NCBI GenBank assembly: GCA_022600335.1
Contig: JAHZKN010000271.1
Coordinates: 1 to 11,340 of the forward strand
Origin: Alphaproteobacteria bacterium
GTDB lineage: Bacteria > Pseudomonadota > Alphaproteobacteria > Rhizobiales > Hyphomicrobiaceae
Length of the DNA stretch: 11,340 bases
Direction of reading: 5' to 3'
The position numbers and the translations under genes were made by a program. Below are positions 1-7,978 of the stretch, one piece after another. The notes beneath the pieces are model-generated. The model was not told the DNA's origin. It searched no databases and was given only the letters and a program-made list of their open reading frames with translations. Every line of letters starts with the position of its first letter. Position 1 is the stretch's first letter.

Positions 1-1950
1 ACCGGTGTGGTCAATCATAAGTGTCAGGTGTTTGATGGTGCAGCCAAAGGGTCGGACGCAGCTGTGCATGAGGGGCTTTATGTATGTGATGGCGCCGTTA
101 TGCCACGCTCGTTGGGCGTCAATCCGCTGCTGACTATTACAGCGGTTGCAGAGCGCGCCATGATCCATCTCGCAAAAGATCGCGGCTGGGCCTTCGATGA
201 TGCACCAAATCATGCAGCACCGCGCATTATTGCAGGACAGACCGAGGCGACAGATGCCAAGCCCGCAGGTGTGCAATTTACCGAGCGCATGGCCGGATTT
301 ATTTCATCTGATGTTCTCGATTCGTATGATGCAGCCGGCGAGGCTGGCAAGAATGCCAATGATGCATTTAGCTTCACTGGCACAATCATTGTCGATGATG
401 TTGATCGGTTTGTGCGAGACGCTGCACATGCAGGACGGATTGTTGGCACGGTCGACTGTCCATCACTGTCCCCCGAACCGTTGTTGATCTCAAATGGCGT
501 GTTTAACCTCATGCATCGTGATGATGAGGCTGTTGAAACACGCCGTTTCGATTACACGATGACGCTGACGGATCGCGATGAAAACACATACCATTTCGCC
601 GGCCACAAAGTTGTTCGCCAGGACCAAGGACTTGATTTGTGGGGTGACACAACACGACTTTTTGTGACCTTGCGACGCGGTGCAGATGCTGATGGTCCGG
701 TTGTCTCTAAAGGCATCTTGACCATTGCGATGAAGGATTTCCTGACACAATTACGCACTGTCAAAGGCATTGACGGAAAGAACGCATTAAGCCGGATGCA
801 TGCGGTGCATAAATTTACACACCTGTTTGCCACAAGCTTGATGGATGTCTACGGCGGCGTATTTGTTCCGCCCGATCGCTTCGATGCCTTTGCGCCCCGT
901 AAGAAGCGGGCCTTGCGGGCTCCGATTCCCGAAGTCGTCCCATTTCAAACGCCGGATGGGAAAACGTTGCGCCTGACGCGTTATAACGGTGGCGACAAGG
1001 GCCCACTCATGTTTGCCCACGGGCTCGGTGTGTCGGGTAAAATTTTCTCGATTGATACCATTGATACCAACTTGCTCGAGTACATGACGGCAGCTGGGTA
1101 TGACTGTTGGCTGTTAGATTTTCGCGCTAGCACTGACCTTAAGTATGCCCGTGAGCGGTGGACGGGTGACGATGTGGCAACACTCGATTTTCCTGCTGCG
1201 GTCGATACCGTGCGTCGTGTAACTGGCAAGTCAAGTGTGCAGATGATGGCGCATTGCTTTGGCTCGACGACGTTTTTCATGGCGATGCTTGCCGGGCTCA
1301 ATGGCGTGCGGTCAGCGGTGTGCTCACAAATAGCAACAGACGTTATTATTCCCTGGTGGCCGCAAAGACTGCTGGCCCATCTGCGCACGCCAAGTCTGCT
1401 GGATGCGATGGGTGTTGACACCGTCAATGCTCGCGCCACTGTGCACGATGGTGTATTTCTAAAAATGTTGGATTGGCTGATCAGGATCGTGATTCCGTTT
1501 CAGCGTGAAGAACGCACACGAAACGCGACCAGCAATCGGATCACCGCGCTTTATGGCCCGCTTTACGAGATTGCGCAGCTCAATGATTTGACCATGCGCA
1601 GTGGTCTGCCCGAAATGTTCGGCGTCGCCAACATTGACGCGTTTAAACAGCTGGCGCGCATTGCGCGGCGCAAAATTATTGTCAACAAAGACGGTGCCGA
1701 TGTTTACCTGCCGAACATCGAGCGGCTTGCGATCCCCATCCGCTTTATTCACGGCGCTGAGAACGCGTGCTTTGACCCGAAAAGCACGTTGCTCGCCTAT
1801 GAAAGGTTGTGCAAAGCCAATGGTGCGCCACTCTATAGCCGCAAGGTGATCCCAGGCTACGGTCACATTGATTGCATCTTTGGCAAGAATGCTGCGAAAG
1901 ACGTCTATCACCATATTCTCGAGCACTTTGAAGCCACTGCAGAGGCCTAG
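1..1950 (+). CDS. GMC oxidoreductase (cholesterol-oxidase-like) C-terminus fused to alpha/beta hydrolase, 5'-truncated by window edge
   Basis: The reading frame is open from base 1, so the true start lies outside the window; 649 codons are visible, ending in tandem TAG TAA stops. Codons ~25-60 carry the C-terminal GMC signature ([20 protein letters not shown], then AERA); Asn41 in GVNP matches the cholesterol oxidase active-site Asn, while its partner His and the FAD-binding N-terminus lie upstream, unseen. Codons ~90-250 form a beta-rich linker domain beginning FTERMAGF, common in this fusion type. From ~310 an alpha/beta hydrolase follows: oxyanion region HGLG (340-343), nucleophile elbow AHCFGS with Cys419, an acid candidate Glu587 or Asp592, and His622 in GYGHID. 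No membrane segment is evident in the visible part. Family knowledge suggests oxidation of a sterol-like or other hydrophobic alcohol coupled to hydrolysis or acyl transfer; the substrate is unknown. Confidence 0.85.
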   Translation, partial: TGVVNHKCQVFDGAAKGSDAAVHEGLYVCDGAVMPRSLGVNPLLTITAVAERAMIHLAKDRGWAFDDAPNHAAPRIIAGQTEATDAKPAGVQFTERMAGFISSDVLDSYDAAGEAGKNANDAFSFTGTIIVDDVDRFVRDAAHAGRIVGTVDCPSLSPEPLLISNGVFNLMHRDDEAVETRRFDYTMTLTDRDENTYHFAGHKVVRQDQGLDLWGDTTRLFVTLRRGADADGPVVSKGILTIAMKDFLTQLRTVKGIDGKNALSRMHAVHKFTHLFATSLMDVYGGVFVPPDRFDAFAPRKKRALRAPIPEVVPFQTPDGKTLRLTRYNGGDKGPLMFAHGLGVSGKIFSIDTIDTNLLEYMTAAGYDCWLLDFRASTDLKYARERWTGDDVATLDFPAAVDTVRRVTGKSSVQMMAHCFGSTTFFMAMLAGLNGVRSAVCSQIATDVIIPWWPQRLLAHLRTPSLLDAMGVDTVNARATVHDGVFLKMLDWLIRIVIPFQREERTRNATSNRITALYGPLYEIAQLNDLTMRSGLPEMFGVANIDAFKQLARIARRKIIVNKDGADVYLPNIERLAIPIRFIHGAENACFDPKSTLLAYERLCKANGAPLYSRKVIPGYGHIDCIFGKNAAKDVYHHILEHFEATAEA

Positions 1951-2060
1951 TAAGGTCAGCCGAGCCGCGTGCTTAGACTGCTGTCTCCGTCGTATGACTG
2001 ATTTGAAGGAGGCATGCGGTCGCAGCCGGGCAAAGTGATCAGTACGAATGAAGTGCAGAT

Positions 2061-2076
2061 GGCGTCTTGAAACGCC
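2061..2076 (+). other. Small stem-loop in the leader between the fusion gene and sseA
   Basis: GGCGT (2061-2065) and ACGCC (2072-2076) form a 5-bp stem with a 6-nt loop, CTTGAA. It lies 12 nt before the riboswitch candidate. No T-run follows, so it is not a convincing intrinsic terminator; it may be an upstream domain of the sseA leader or chance. The rest of 1951-2060 shows no gene I can support. Confidence 0.3.
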
Positions 2077-2088
2077 GCCTGCCTTGAG

Positions 2089-2205
2089 ATACCAACCGAA
2101 ATATTCAAAGGCGGACTGAGGGGGCGATGGCATTGCAGCCCCCAGCAACCTGACGACAACCGAACCCCGCCGGAACCAGGCGCACCATTGGTGTGATTAG
2201 AGGAG
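2089..2205 (+). promoter_or_regulatory. Candidate SAM-I/SAM-IV-type riboswitch in the sseA leader
   Basis: A SAM-I-like fold can be drawn by eye. P1 is ATACCA (2089-2094) with TGGTGT (2189-2194). P2 is GGGGGC (2120-2125) with GCCCCC (2138-2143), closing a 12-nt loop. P3 is GC-AA-CCTG (2145-2152) with CAGG-C-GC (2177-2183); this repeats the SAM-I/SAM-IV core, where GC pairs with GC, AA faces one pyrimidine and CC pairs with GG. A pseudoknot joins loop bases GATGG (2126-2130) to CCATT (2185-2189; the last T competes with P1), as in SAM-I. There is no separate P4, which resembles SAM-IV or the SAM-I/IV variants. The Shine-Dalgarno AGAGGAG (2199-2205) starts four bases after P1, suggesting control of translation. 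An alternative hairpin, CGCACC (2181-2186) with GGTGTG (2190-2195), would break P1, P3 and the pseudoknot. The sulfurtransferase gene downstream fits a sulfur ligand. The base facing AA is C2181; in SAM-I it is U. Confidence 0.6.
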
Positions 2206-2212
2206 AACTCGT

Positions 2213-3079
2213 GTGGTGAACCCAGCCCAGAACTGGATTGTTGAAACAGAATGGTTAGCCGAGCATTTGTCGGCACCTGATCTCATTGTGTTTGATGGTT
2301 CCTGGCATTTGCCAACTTCAGGGCGCTCTGCCAAGCAAGAGTACTTGGATGAGCACATTCCTCGGGCGCTGTTCTTTGATATCGACGACCTGGTGGACGA
2401 AACATCTTCACTCCCGCATATGCTGCCATCGACGGTGAAGTTTGCCTCTCGCATGAAAAAGATTGGCATCGGTGATGGCCAGCGCATTGTGATCTACGAC
2501 ACACTGGGATTGTTTTCTGCAGCGCGTGTTTGGTGGACATTTCGTGCCATGGGGCATCAAGACGTTGCCGTTCTCAATGGTGGGCTCAAGAAATGGAAGG
2601 CGGAAGGGCGCGCGCTTGAAGACGGTCCTGCTAATCCGCGAACACCGCGCCACTTTACACCTTTGCTGAATGGCGAATTGTTGCGCGATCTTGATGACAT
2701 GAAGGGTTACGTTGCTTCCGGCAAGACGCAGATTGTCGATGCCCGCCCGGCGGCACGCTTTCTCGGAGACGAGGGTGAGCCGCGGCCAGGTATCCGAAGG
2801 GGCCACATGCCTGGCTCAAAAAATGTGCCGGCTGGATCTTTGATCAATGCTGATGGTACGTTGAAGTCTGCACAGGAACTGGCGGAGATCTTCTCCAACG
2901 CTGGGATCAATGTGCACAATTCCGTAGTCACCACATGTGGTTCTGGTGTGACGGCCTCTATTTTGTCTTTGGCACTTGCTGTTCTTGGGCAAACCAATGC
3001 CGCCGTTTATGACGGCTCTTGGGCGGAATGGGGAGAAGAAGGCCGAGACACACCGGTTGCAACTGGCCCCGCCACCTAA
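2213..3079 (+). CDS. sseA: 3-mercaptopyruvate sulfurtransferase (two-domain rhodanese)
   Basis: This 288-residue protein has the length and tandem-rhodanese layout of SseA. The inactive N-terminal rhodanese spans about residues 8-125 (LIVFDGSWHLP, IVIYDT, VLNGG), the catalytic one about 155-285 (IVDARPAARF, RRGHMPGS, YDGSWAEW). The active-site loop CGSGVTA begins at Cys242, the persulfide-carrying residue; this motif favours 3-mercaptopyruvate over thiosulfate as sulfur donor. The enzyme moves sulfur from 3-mercaptopyruvate to thiols or cyanide and is normally cytoplasmic; no signal peptide is seen. The start is GTG at 2213, seven bases after AGAGGAG; the adjacent GTG at 2216 is an alternative. 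The GTG at 2211 meets a stop at once. It follows the riboswitch candidate, so expression probably responds to sulfur or methionine status (inference). Confidence 0.93.
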   Translation: MVNPAQNWIVETEWLAEHLSAPDLIVFDGSWHLPTSGRSAKQEYLDEHIPRALFFDIDDLVDETSSLPHMLPSTVKFASRMKKIGIGDGQRIVIYDTLGLFSAARVWWTFRAMGHQDVAVLNGGLKKWKAEGRALEDGPANPRTPRHFTPLLNGELLRDLDDMKGYVASGKTQIVDARPAARFLGDEGEPRPGIRRGHMPGSKNVPAGSLINADGTLKSAQELAEIFSNAGINVHNSVVTTCGSGVTASILSLALAVLGQTNAAVYDGSWAEWGEEGRDTPVATGPAT

Positions 3080-3212
3080 TTCAGCGGGCGGCATGGCACG
3101 TGCTCTTGCAAGGTCAGGGATAAAATCATGCGTTCGTGTGCTGTTTTGCAGCTATGCTCTAGGTCGTCGTTGGGAACCCTGCGGCAGAGTGTTTCTTTGA
3201 AGAGGTGAGGCC

Positions 3213-3653
3213 ATGCAACTCACAGTCTCGACTGAGATCAACGCACCGATCGCACACGTGTTTTCCATTATGACAGATGTCGCGCGCTGGCCAGACACGA
3301 TATCAGGGATCGAAAGCGTTGAATGGCTTACCGGTGAGCCCGGCTCGGTGGGTGCCACCTTTCGCGAGACCCGTCGCATGCACGGCCGCATTGCCAGCGA
3401 AGATATGACGATTGCGGAAATCCAACCGCCCAGCCGATTTGTACTTACCGCGTTTTCGCATGGCACGCGCTATGAAGCCGTCCATGAGCTCAGGGAAGAA
3501 CGAGACGGCACACGTCTTGAACTCAGCTTTTCTGGCCAGCCGGAAAGTTTGTTTGCACGCTTGATGACGCCTCTTGGCTGGCTCTTCCGCTCTGCGGTGT
3601 GCAAGCAACTCCTGTTGGATCTTGCCGACCTGAAAGCTGTCGCTGAGCGTTAG
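3213..3653 (+). CDS. SRPBCC / START-like domain protein (polyketide cyclase-like)
   Basis: A 146-residue protein with the single-domain SRPBCC layout. The N-terminal strand reads LTVSTEINAPIAHVFSIMTD with the usual RWP and a following ESVEWL, a middle beta-meander holds GATFRETRRM, and a C-terminal helix (~115-145, WLFRSAVCKQLLLDLADLKA) closes the hydrophobic cavity. Such proteins bind lipids or other hydrophobic molecules, and some act as cyclases, but nothing here fixes the ligand. The ATG at 3213 has a purine-rich AGAGGTGAGG directly upstream (3201-3210). It follows sseA after 133 bp with no clear terminator between them, so co-transcription is possible. No signal peptide is visible. Confidence 0.8.
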   Translation: MQLTVSTEINAPIAHVFSIMTDVARWPDTISGIESVEWLTGEPGSVGATFRETRRMHGRIASEDMTIAEIQPPSRFVLTAFSHGTRYEAVHELREERDGTRLELSFSGQPESLFARLMTPLGWLFRSAVCKQLLLDLADLKAVAER

Positions 3654-3961
3654 AAACACCTATTTTAACAGAATTGATGACGCTTACTTCATAGATAATC
3701 CAGCTCTCGTGAACCGTATTGAAGGCGCTGACACGCTGTCCTTCGTGGGTGCTCTATGGCCTTAAGGTGGGCGCGGGAGCGATGAATAGCGGCGGGGATT
3801 CACGCAATCGGCCGAATTGCCGCCCGCCCCTTGCGTTAGGCCAAAGGATACTCGATATATGGCGCCGAATTCTGAGCGGGGATAGGGTCGGCCATGGCCG
3901 ATGAATTGTCCCCGGATAAGGGATTGCTGCAAAGATGGTCTGCTGAAAAGCGGCTTGGGAT
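3654..3961 (+). other. Intergenic region upstream of tRNA-Leu with a two-part stem-loop
   Basis: No convincing gene is present; short reading frames here lack a ribosome site and family resemblance. The clearest structure is at 3877-3914: outer stem CGGGGA (3877-3882) with TCCCCG (3909-3914), then a perfect 14-bp palindrome, TCGGCCATGGCCGA (3888-3901), separated by small internal loops. No T-run follows, so it is not a standard terminator. A weak promoter-like pair, TTGCGT (3831-3836) and TATATG (3856-3861), has a 19-bp spacer and would place the hairpin in the tRNA leader; this is low confidence. One GATTC site lies near 3798. Confidence 0.45.
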
Positions 3962-4046
<85 letters not shown>

Positions 4047-4136
4047 AACAGCAATTACAAAGAGTTCGGGCTTGGCGCACGTTCTGGGTGCTGAGCGCAT
4101 CTTTTAGAAGTTTGCCAGCGAAGGCTCATACCCACC

Positions 4137-5489
4137 ATGCAAGTTACGGAATCTGAAAACAGCGGCCTCAAGCGTACGTTAAAGGTCGTTGTTGATGCAG
4201 CAGAGCTTGGTGAAAAGTTTTCTTCGCGTTTGGGAGAGCTTAAGGGCCGGGTGCAACTCAAGGGATTTCGTAAGGGCAAAGTCCCGGAAGCGCATTTGAA
4301 AAAGGTCTACGGACGCTCTGTGATGAGCGAGGTCTTGCAGGAAACCATTCGCGAGTCCTCGTCGAAAGCCATCAAGGACCGCAAAGAGCGGCCGGCTGCA
4401 ATGCCTGACATTGCAATGACGGAAGACCAAGACGAGATTGAGCAAGTATTGGCCGGCAAAGCTGATCTTACGTATTCAATGACGTTTGAAGTGATGCCAG
4501 ATATCAAAGTGACGGACCTTGCAAAGCTCAAGGTTGAGAAGTGTATTGCCGATGTCACTGAAGACCATATCAATGATGCACTTGAGAAAATTGCGGCACG
4601 TAATATCAAGTACGAGGTTGTTGATGATAGAGCAGCCGAAAAGGAAGACCAGGTTACAATAGATTATCGTGGCCTGCTAAACGGAGAACCTTTTGAAGGT
4701 GGCACAGGGGAAGACCTGGCGCTTGTCGTTGGCAACGCGAGCTTCATTCCTGGCTTCGAAGAGGGGCTTATTGGCATCAAGGCGGGGGACGACCGCACGA
4801 TTGAGGCAACGTTCCCCGAAGACTATCAAGCACAACATTTGGCTGGCAAAGATGTTGTATTTGAAGTGAAGGCCAAATCCGTTGGCAAACCTGCGCCGCC
4901 GACATTGGATGATGATTTTGCCAAAGGCCTTGGCATTGAAGAGGGTATAGACAAACTCAAAGAGATGGTGCGCGAACAGGTGGCTCAGGAGCACCAATCT
5001 GTTTCTTACATGCAAGTCAAAAAAGATCTTCTTGATACGCTTGAAAGTGCGCATGAATTTGAATTGCCGCCGTCCCTGGTCAAGCGGGAATTTGATGGAA
5101 TTTGGAAAGAGGTCAATGACCGTCTAAAGCAGTCTGGCAAGACCTTTGAGGACGAGGGGAAAACCGAAGACGCGCAGCGCGAGGAGTATAGTAAGATCGC
5201 AGAGCGGCGCATTCGGCTTGGACTTGTAGTCGCTGAGATTGGCGATGCCAATAAAATTGATGTAACGCAAGATGAGCTGCGCCAGGCGTTGATGGAGGAA
5301 GCCCGTCGCTATCCAGGTCAAGAAAAACACGTTTATGAATATTATGAGAAAACACCTGGTGCGCTTGACCAACTGCGGGCGCCGCTGTTTGAAGACAAGG
5401 TCATTGCCCATATCCTGACCGTAGCGAATGTGTCGGAAAAACGCGTGTCGCGTGAGGAATTGATGAAGGATGTGCGTGAGGCTGGTTAG
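4137..5489 (+). CDS. tig: Trigger factor (ribosome-associated chaperone and peptidyl-prolyl isomerase)
   Basis: This 450-residue protein matches trigger factor in length and domain order. The N-terminal ribosome-binding domain (~1-130) has GFRKGKVP at 43-50; Gly43-Phe44-Arg45-Lys46 is the signature that docks on ribosomal protein uL23 at the tunnel exit. The FKBP-type isomerase domain (~164-253) contains VTIDYRGLLNGEPFEGG and FIPGFEEGLIG. The helical C-terminal chaperone domain (~255-450) is charged and contains ELPPSLVKREFD. It shields nascent chains in the cytoplasm. The ATG at 4137 gives the conserved MQVTES start, although the GAAGG upstream is about 12 nt away and weak. It heads the tig-clpP-clpX-lon-hup series; 90 bp separate it from clpP. 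Confidence 0.97.
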   Translation: MQVTESENSGLKRTLKVVVDAAELGEKFSSRLGELKGRVQLKGFRKGKVPEAHLKKVYGRSVMSEVLQETIRESSSKAIKDRKERPAAMPDIAMTEDQDEIEQVLAGKADLTYSMTFEVMPDIKVTDLAKLKVEKCIADVTEDHINDALEKIAARNIKYEVVDDRAAEKEDQVTIDYRGLLNGEPFEGGTGEDLALVVGNASFIPGFEEGLIGIKAGDDRTIEATFPEDYQAQHLAGKDVVFEVKAKSVGKPAPPTLDDDFAKGLGIEEGIDKLKEMVREQVAQEHQSVSYMQVKKDLLDTLESAHEFELPPSLVKREFDGIWKEVNDRLKQSGKTFEDEGKTEDAQREEYSKIAERRIRLGLVVAEIGDANKIDVTQDELRQALMEEARRYPGQEKHVYEYYEKTPGALDQLRAPLFEDKVIAHILTVANVSEKRVSREELMKDVREAG

Positions 5490-5548
5490 GTCCGGACCAC
5501 GAATCCTTTAAGTTCATCTCAATTTGGTGTGCTGGTCCAAGAGGGCCA
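5489..5548 (+). other. Competing stem-loops between tig and clpP
   Basis: TGGTCC (5533-5538) can pair with GGACCA upstream (5494-5499, 33-nt loop) or with GGGCCA downstream (5543-5548, AAGA loop, one G-U pair). The two are mutually exclusive. The tig stop codon overlaps a perfect palindrome, GGTCCGGACC (5489-5498). The structures end about 20 nt before the clpP ribosome site. Without a T-run this is not a clear terminator; a role in tuning clpP is only a possibility. Confidence 0.3.
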
Positions 5549-5579
5549 CCTTTGCACCGCAACAAGAGAAGAGGCCGCC

Positions 5580-6233
5580 ATGCGCGATCCGGTTGCAACA
5601 TTGACGAATAGCTTTTGGCCAATGGTGGTCGAGCAAACTGCGCGCGGCGAGCGTGGTTATGATTTACCAAGCCGCCTGCTCAAAGAGCGTATTATTTTTC
5701 TGACCGGGCCAATTGAAGACCAAATGGCAGCATCTGTTTGCATGCAGCTGCTGTTTCTTGAGGCGGAAAATCCGAAAAAAGAAATCTCGATGTACATCAA
5801 CTCGCCAGGTGGTGTTGTGACCGCGGGAATGGCGATTTATGACACCATGCAATTCGTCAAACCGGCGGTTGCAACATTGTGCATTGGTCAAGCGGCATCC
5901 ATGGGATCACTGTTGTTATGTGCAGGTGACAAAGACATGCGCTTTGCGCTGCCGAATGCGCGCATCATGGTGCACCAACCATCAGGTGGCTTTTCTGGTC
6001 AGGCCTCTGACATTGAGCGCCATGCCGAAGATATAGTCAAAATGAAGCGGCGCTTAAATGAGGTCTACGTTAAACACACAGGCCAAAGCTACGATACGAT
6101 CGACAAGACTTTGGACCGCGACCACTTCATGACCGCCGATTCCGCCAAAGACTTTGGACTGATCGACAAGGTTCTGTCGAAACGTGAAGATTTTGGCGAC
6201 GCGGTATCAGGGGCCTCTGATTCGGCGAGCTAA
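5580..6233 (+). CDS. clpP: ATP-dependent Clp protease proteolytic subunit
   Basis: From ATG 5580 this is a 217-residue serine peptidase. Its catalytic triad is complete and spaced as in E. coli ClpP: Ser107 in GQAASMGS, His132 in MVHQPSGG, Asp181 in DRDHF. INSPGG (74-79) and FLTGPIED near the N-terminus are family landmarks. The tetradecameric barrel degrades chains unfolded by ClpX or ClpA in the cytoplasm. An upstream in-frame ATG at 5529 would add 17 residues with no family resemblance; MRDPV at 5580 is the usual alphaproteobacterial beginning, with AGAAGAGG a few bases upstream, so 5580 is preferred. A short N-terminal propeptide may be removed. Unlike many genomes, clpX does not follow closely: 491 bp separate them. 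Confidence 0.97.
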   Translation: MRDPVATLTNSFWPMVVEQTARGERGYDLPSRLLKERIIFLTGPIEDQMAASVCMQLLFLEAENPKKEISMYINSPGGVVTAGMAIYDTMQFVKPAVATLCIGQAASMGSLLLCAGDKDMRFALPNARIMVHQPSGGFSGQASDIERHAEDIVKMKRRLNEVYVKHTGQSYDTIDKTLDRDHFMTADSAKDFGLIDKVLSKREDFGDAVSGASDSAS

Positions 6234-6724
6234 CGGCAAAATCTGCGATTAAGCTGAATTTTTTTGATCTGGCGCTACGTCGGCGTTGGCTGGGGGTAGA
6301 CGTCTGCTTAATGCTGCCATGACACAGCGCAAAAGGGGGCTCAATTTGCCGCAAACGGCATCGTGCTGGTGCATGTAAAAGACGGCGGAATTGGCGGTAA
6401 ACCCCCATATTTCGGGCCCCAATGGCGACAAGATCAGGCTCCATAATGGTCAAATGTGGATTTATGGCATTCTCGGCGATTCAGAGTCTGCGACGGGGCC
6501 CTGGCGCGGCCAAGGGTGCTGACTGTGGTAATCTGGACTCCGCCGTGCCCGCTCAGGCCAGCGGCATTAATCCATTCTTGATCTGGTGAAGGTTAGCGTG
6601 TTCAGATCAGGATAAAGGAATGAGTGCCTCGCGGTGGGCTTTGCCGCGCGATTCAAATGCGCCAAGTACGGTGCGCGCCGTCGGACGATGTTCGAATTTC
6701 ACCGCGCTTGGCTGAGAGAACGGA
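6234..6724 (+). other. Long clpP-clpX intergenic region with GANTC sites
   Basis: I support no gene here. A minus-strand frame starting near 6431 (60 codons) and a start-less plus frame ending near 6450 have no recognisable product. Four GANTC sites fall within 177 bp: GATTC 6478-6482, GAGTC 6484-6488, GACTC 6536-6540, GATTC 6650-6654; this is the CcrM methylation motif in alphaproteobacteria. GGGCCCC (6414-6420) and GGGGCCC (6495-6501) are a 7-bp inverted repeat around a 74-nt loop. A small hairpin, CGCGG (6630-6634) with CCGCG (6644-6648), lies in the probable clpX leader. GAATTTTTTTGATC just after clpP is T-rich but I find no strong stem before it. No standard promoter was identifiable. 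Confidence 0.5.
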
Positions 6725-7978
6725 ATGGCTCAGGAAAAAAATACATTATACTGCTCATTCTGCGGCAAGAGCCAGCACGAAGTTCGCAAGCTGATTGCCG
6801 GCCCAACGGTGTTCATCTGTGATGAATGCGTTGAGCTATGCATGGACATCATCCGCGAAGAAAACAAGAATACACTCGTCAAGTCGCGCGATGGCGTGCC
6901 GACACCTGATGAGATCTGCACCGTTCTGGATTCCTATGTCATTGGCCAGGGCCACGCCAAGCGTGTCCTGTCGGTGGCCGTACACAATCACTACAAGCGC
7001 CTCAATCACGCAGCCAAAAATAATGATGTTGAGCTTGCAAAGTCGAACATCTTGCTGGTCGGTCCAACCGGCTGCGGTAAGACGCTGCTTGCACAAACGC
7101 TTGCACGCATTCTCGATGTGCCGTTCACAATGGCTGACGCGACAACATTGACGGAGGCGGGCTACGTTGGTGAAGACGTTGAGAATATCATTCTGAAGCT
7201 GCTGCAAAATGCTGACTACAATGTTGAGCGTGCTCAGCGCGGCATCGTCTATATCGATGAAGTTGATAAGATCAGCCGCAAATCGGACAATCCGTCTATT
7301 ACCCGGGACGTTTCCGGTGAAGGTGTGCAACAAGCCCTGCTGAAAATTATGGAAGGCACGATCGCATCCGTGCCGCCACAAGGTGGCCGCAAGCACCCAC
7401 AGCAAGAGTTCTTGCAAGTTGACACAACCAACATCTTGTTCATCTGCGGCGGTGCCTTTGCCGGCCTTGAAAAGATTATTTCTCGTCGTGGACGAGGTAG
7501 TTCAATGGGCTTTGGTGCGCAGGTCACCGGCCCTGATGAGCGGCGCATGGGCGAAGTGTTGCGCGGCGTGGAGCCAGAAGATCTCTTGAGCTTTGGCTTG
7601 ATTCCAGAATTCATTGGCCGTTTGCCAGTGATCGCAACGCTGGAAGATCTTGACGAAGATGCACTTGTTGAGATTTTAGGTGAGCCAAAAAACGCCTTGG
7701 TCAAGCAATATCAGCGACTGTTTGAGCTGGAAGACGTCAAATTGACGATCACGCATGAAGCACTGATGGCGATTGCACGCAAAGCAATCGAGCGCAAAAC
7801 CGGTGCGCGTGGCTTGCGATCGATCATGGAAGGCATACTTCTTGATACGATGTTTGACCTGCCATCGCTGAAAGGCGTGGAAGAAATCGTCATTGGCCCC
7901 GAAGTTGTCGAAGGTGGCGCGCGGCCGCTGAGAATTTACTCGGAACGGGGCGAAGAATCAGGATCTACTGCGTCCTAA
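6725..7978 (+). CDS. clpX: ATP-dependent Clp protease ATP-binding subunit ClpX
   Basis: A complete 417-residue AAA+ unfoldase. The N-terminal zinc-binding domain uses Cys10, Cys13, Cys32 and Cys35 and takes part in substrate and adaptor binding. Walker A is GPTGCGKT (113-120), Walker B IVYIDE with Asp178-Glu179, the pore loop GYVGE (146-150) and the RKH loop GGRKHP follow, and sensor 2 is GAR at 360-362. A ClpP-docking loop is expected in the large domain. The hexamer recognises tagged proteins, unfolds them with ATP and passes them into ClpP. The P-loop has Cys117 where E. coli has Ser; to my knowledge this is common in alphaproteobacterial ClpX. The ATG at 6725, after GAGAGAACGGA, gives the expected beginning. 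Confidence 0.98.
   Translation: MAQEKNTLYCSFCGKSQHEVRKLIAGPTVFICDECVELCMDIIREENKNTLVKSRDGVPTPDEICTVLDSYVIGQGHAKRVLSVAVHNHYKRLNHAAKNNDVELAKSNILLVGPTGCGKTLLAQTLARILDVPFTMADATTLTEAGYVGEDVENIILKLLQNADYNVERAQRGIVYIDEVDKISRKSDNPSITRDVSGEGVQQALLKIMEGTIASVPPQGGRKHPQQEFLQVDTTNILFICGGAFAGLEKIISRRGRGSSMGFGAQVTGPDERRMGEVLRGVEPEDLLSFGLIPEFIGRLPVIATLEDLDEDALVEILGEPKNALVKQYQRLFELEDVKLTITHEALMAIARKAIERKTGARGLRSIMEGILLDTMFDLPSLKGVEEIVIGPEVVEGGARPLRIYSERGEESGSTAS

Noticed and set aside
2014..2070. 18-codon frame after AAGGAGG (2006-2012), a possible leader peptide before the sseA riboswitch
   Set aside because: The ATG is only one base from the strong ribosome-site-like sequence, too close for normal initiation, and the peptide has no informative codon run.
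1459..2148. 229-codon minus-strand frame antisense to the fusion gene
   Set aside because: It lies mostly opposite a clear coding region and its product shows no domain; it looks like a shadow frame.
3719..3904. 61-codon plus-strand frame upstream of tRNA-Leu
   Set aside because: No ribosome site or family resemblance, and it runs through the stem-loop at 3877-3914.
4074..4112. Sigma-32-like pair between tRNA-Leu and tig (CTTGGCG with GCGCATCT)
   Set aside because: The -35 matches only 4 of 7 positions and the spacer of about 17 bp is longer than the E. coli range.
6249..6453. Minus-strand frames and a start-less plus-strand frame in the clpP-clpX spacer
   Set aside because: No ribosome site, weak or absent start codons and no recognisable protein family; one minus frame simply runs antisense into clpP.
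6577..6604. CTTGATC upstream of clpX, as in the lon heat-shock promoter candidate
   Set aside because: The sequence at the expected -10 distance (CGTGTTCA) does not resemble CCCCATNT.
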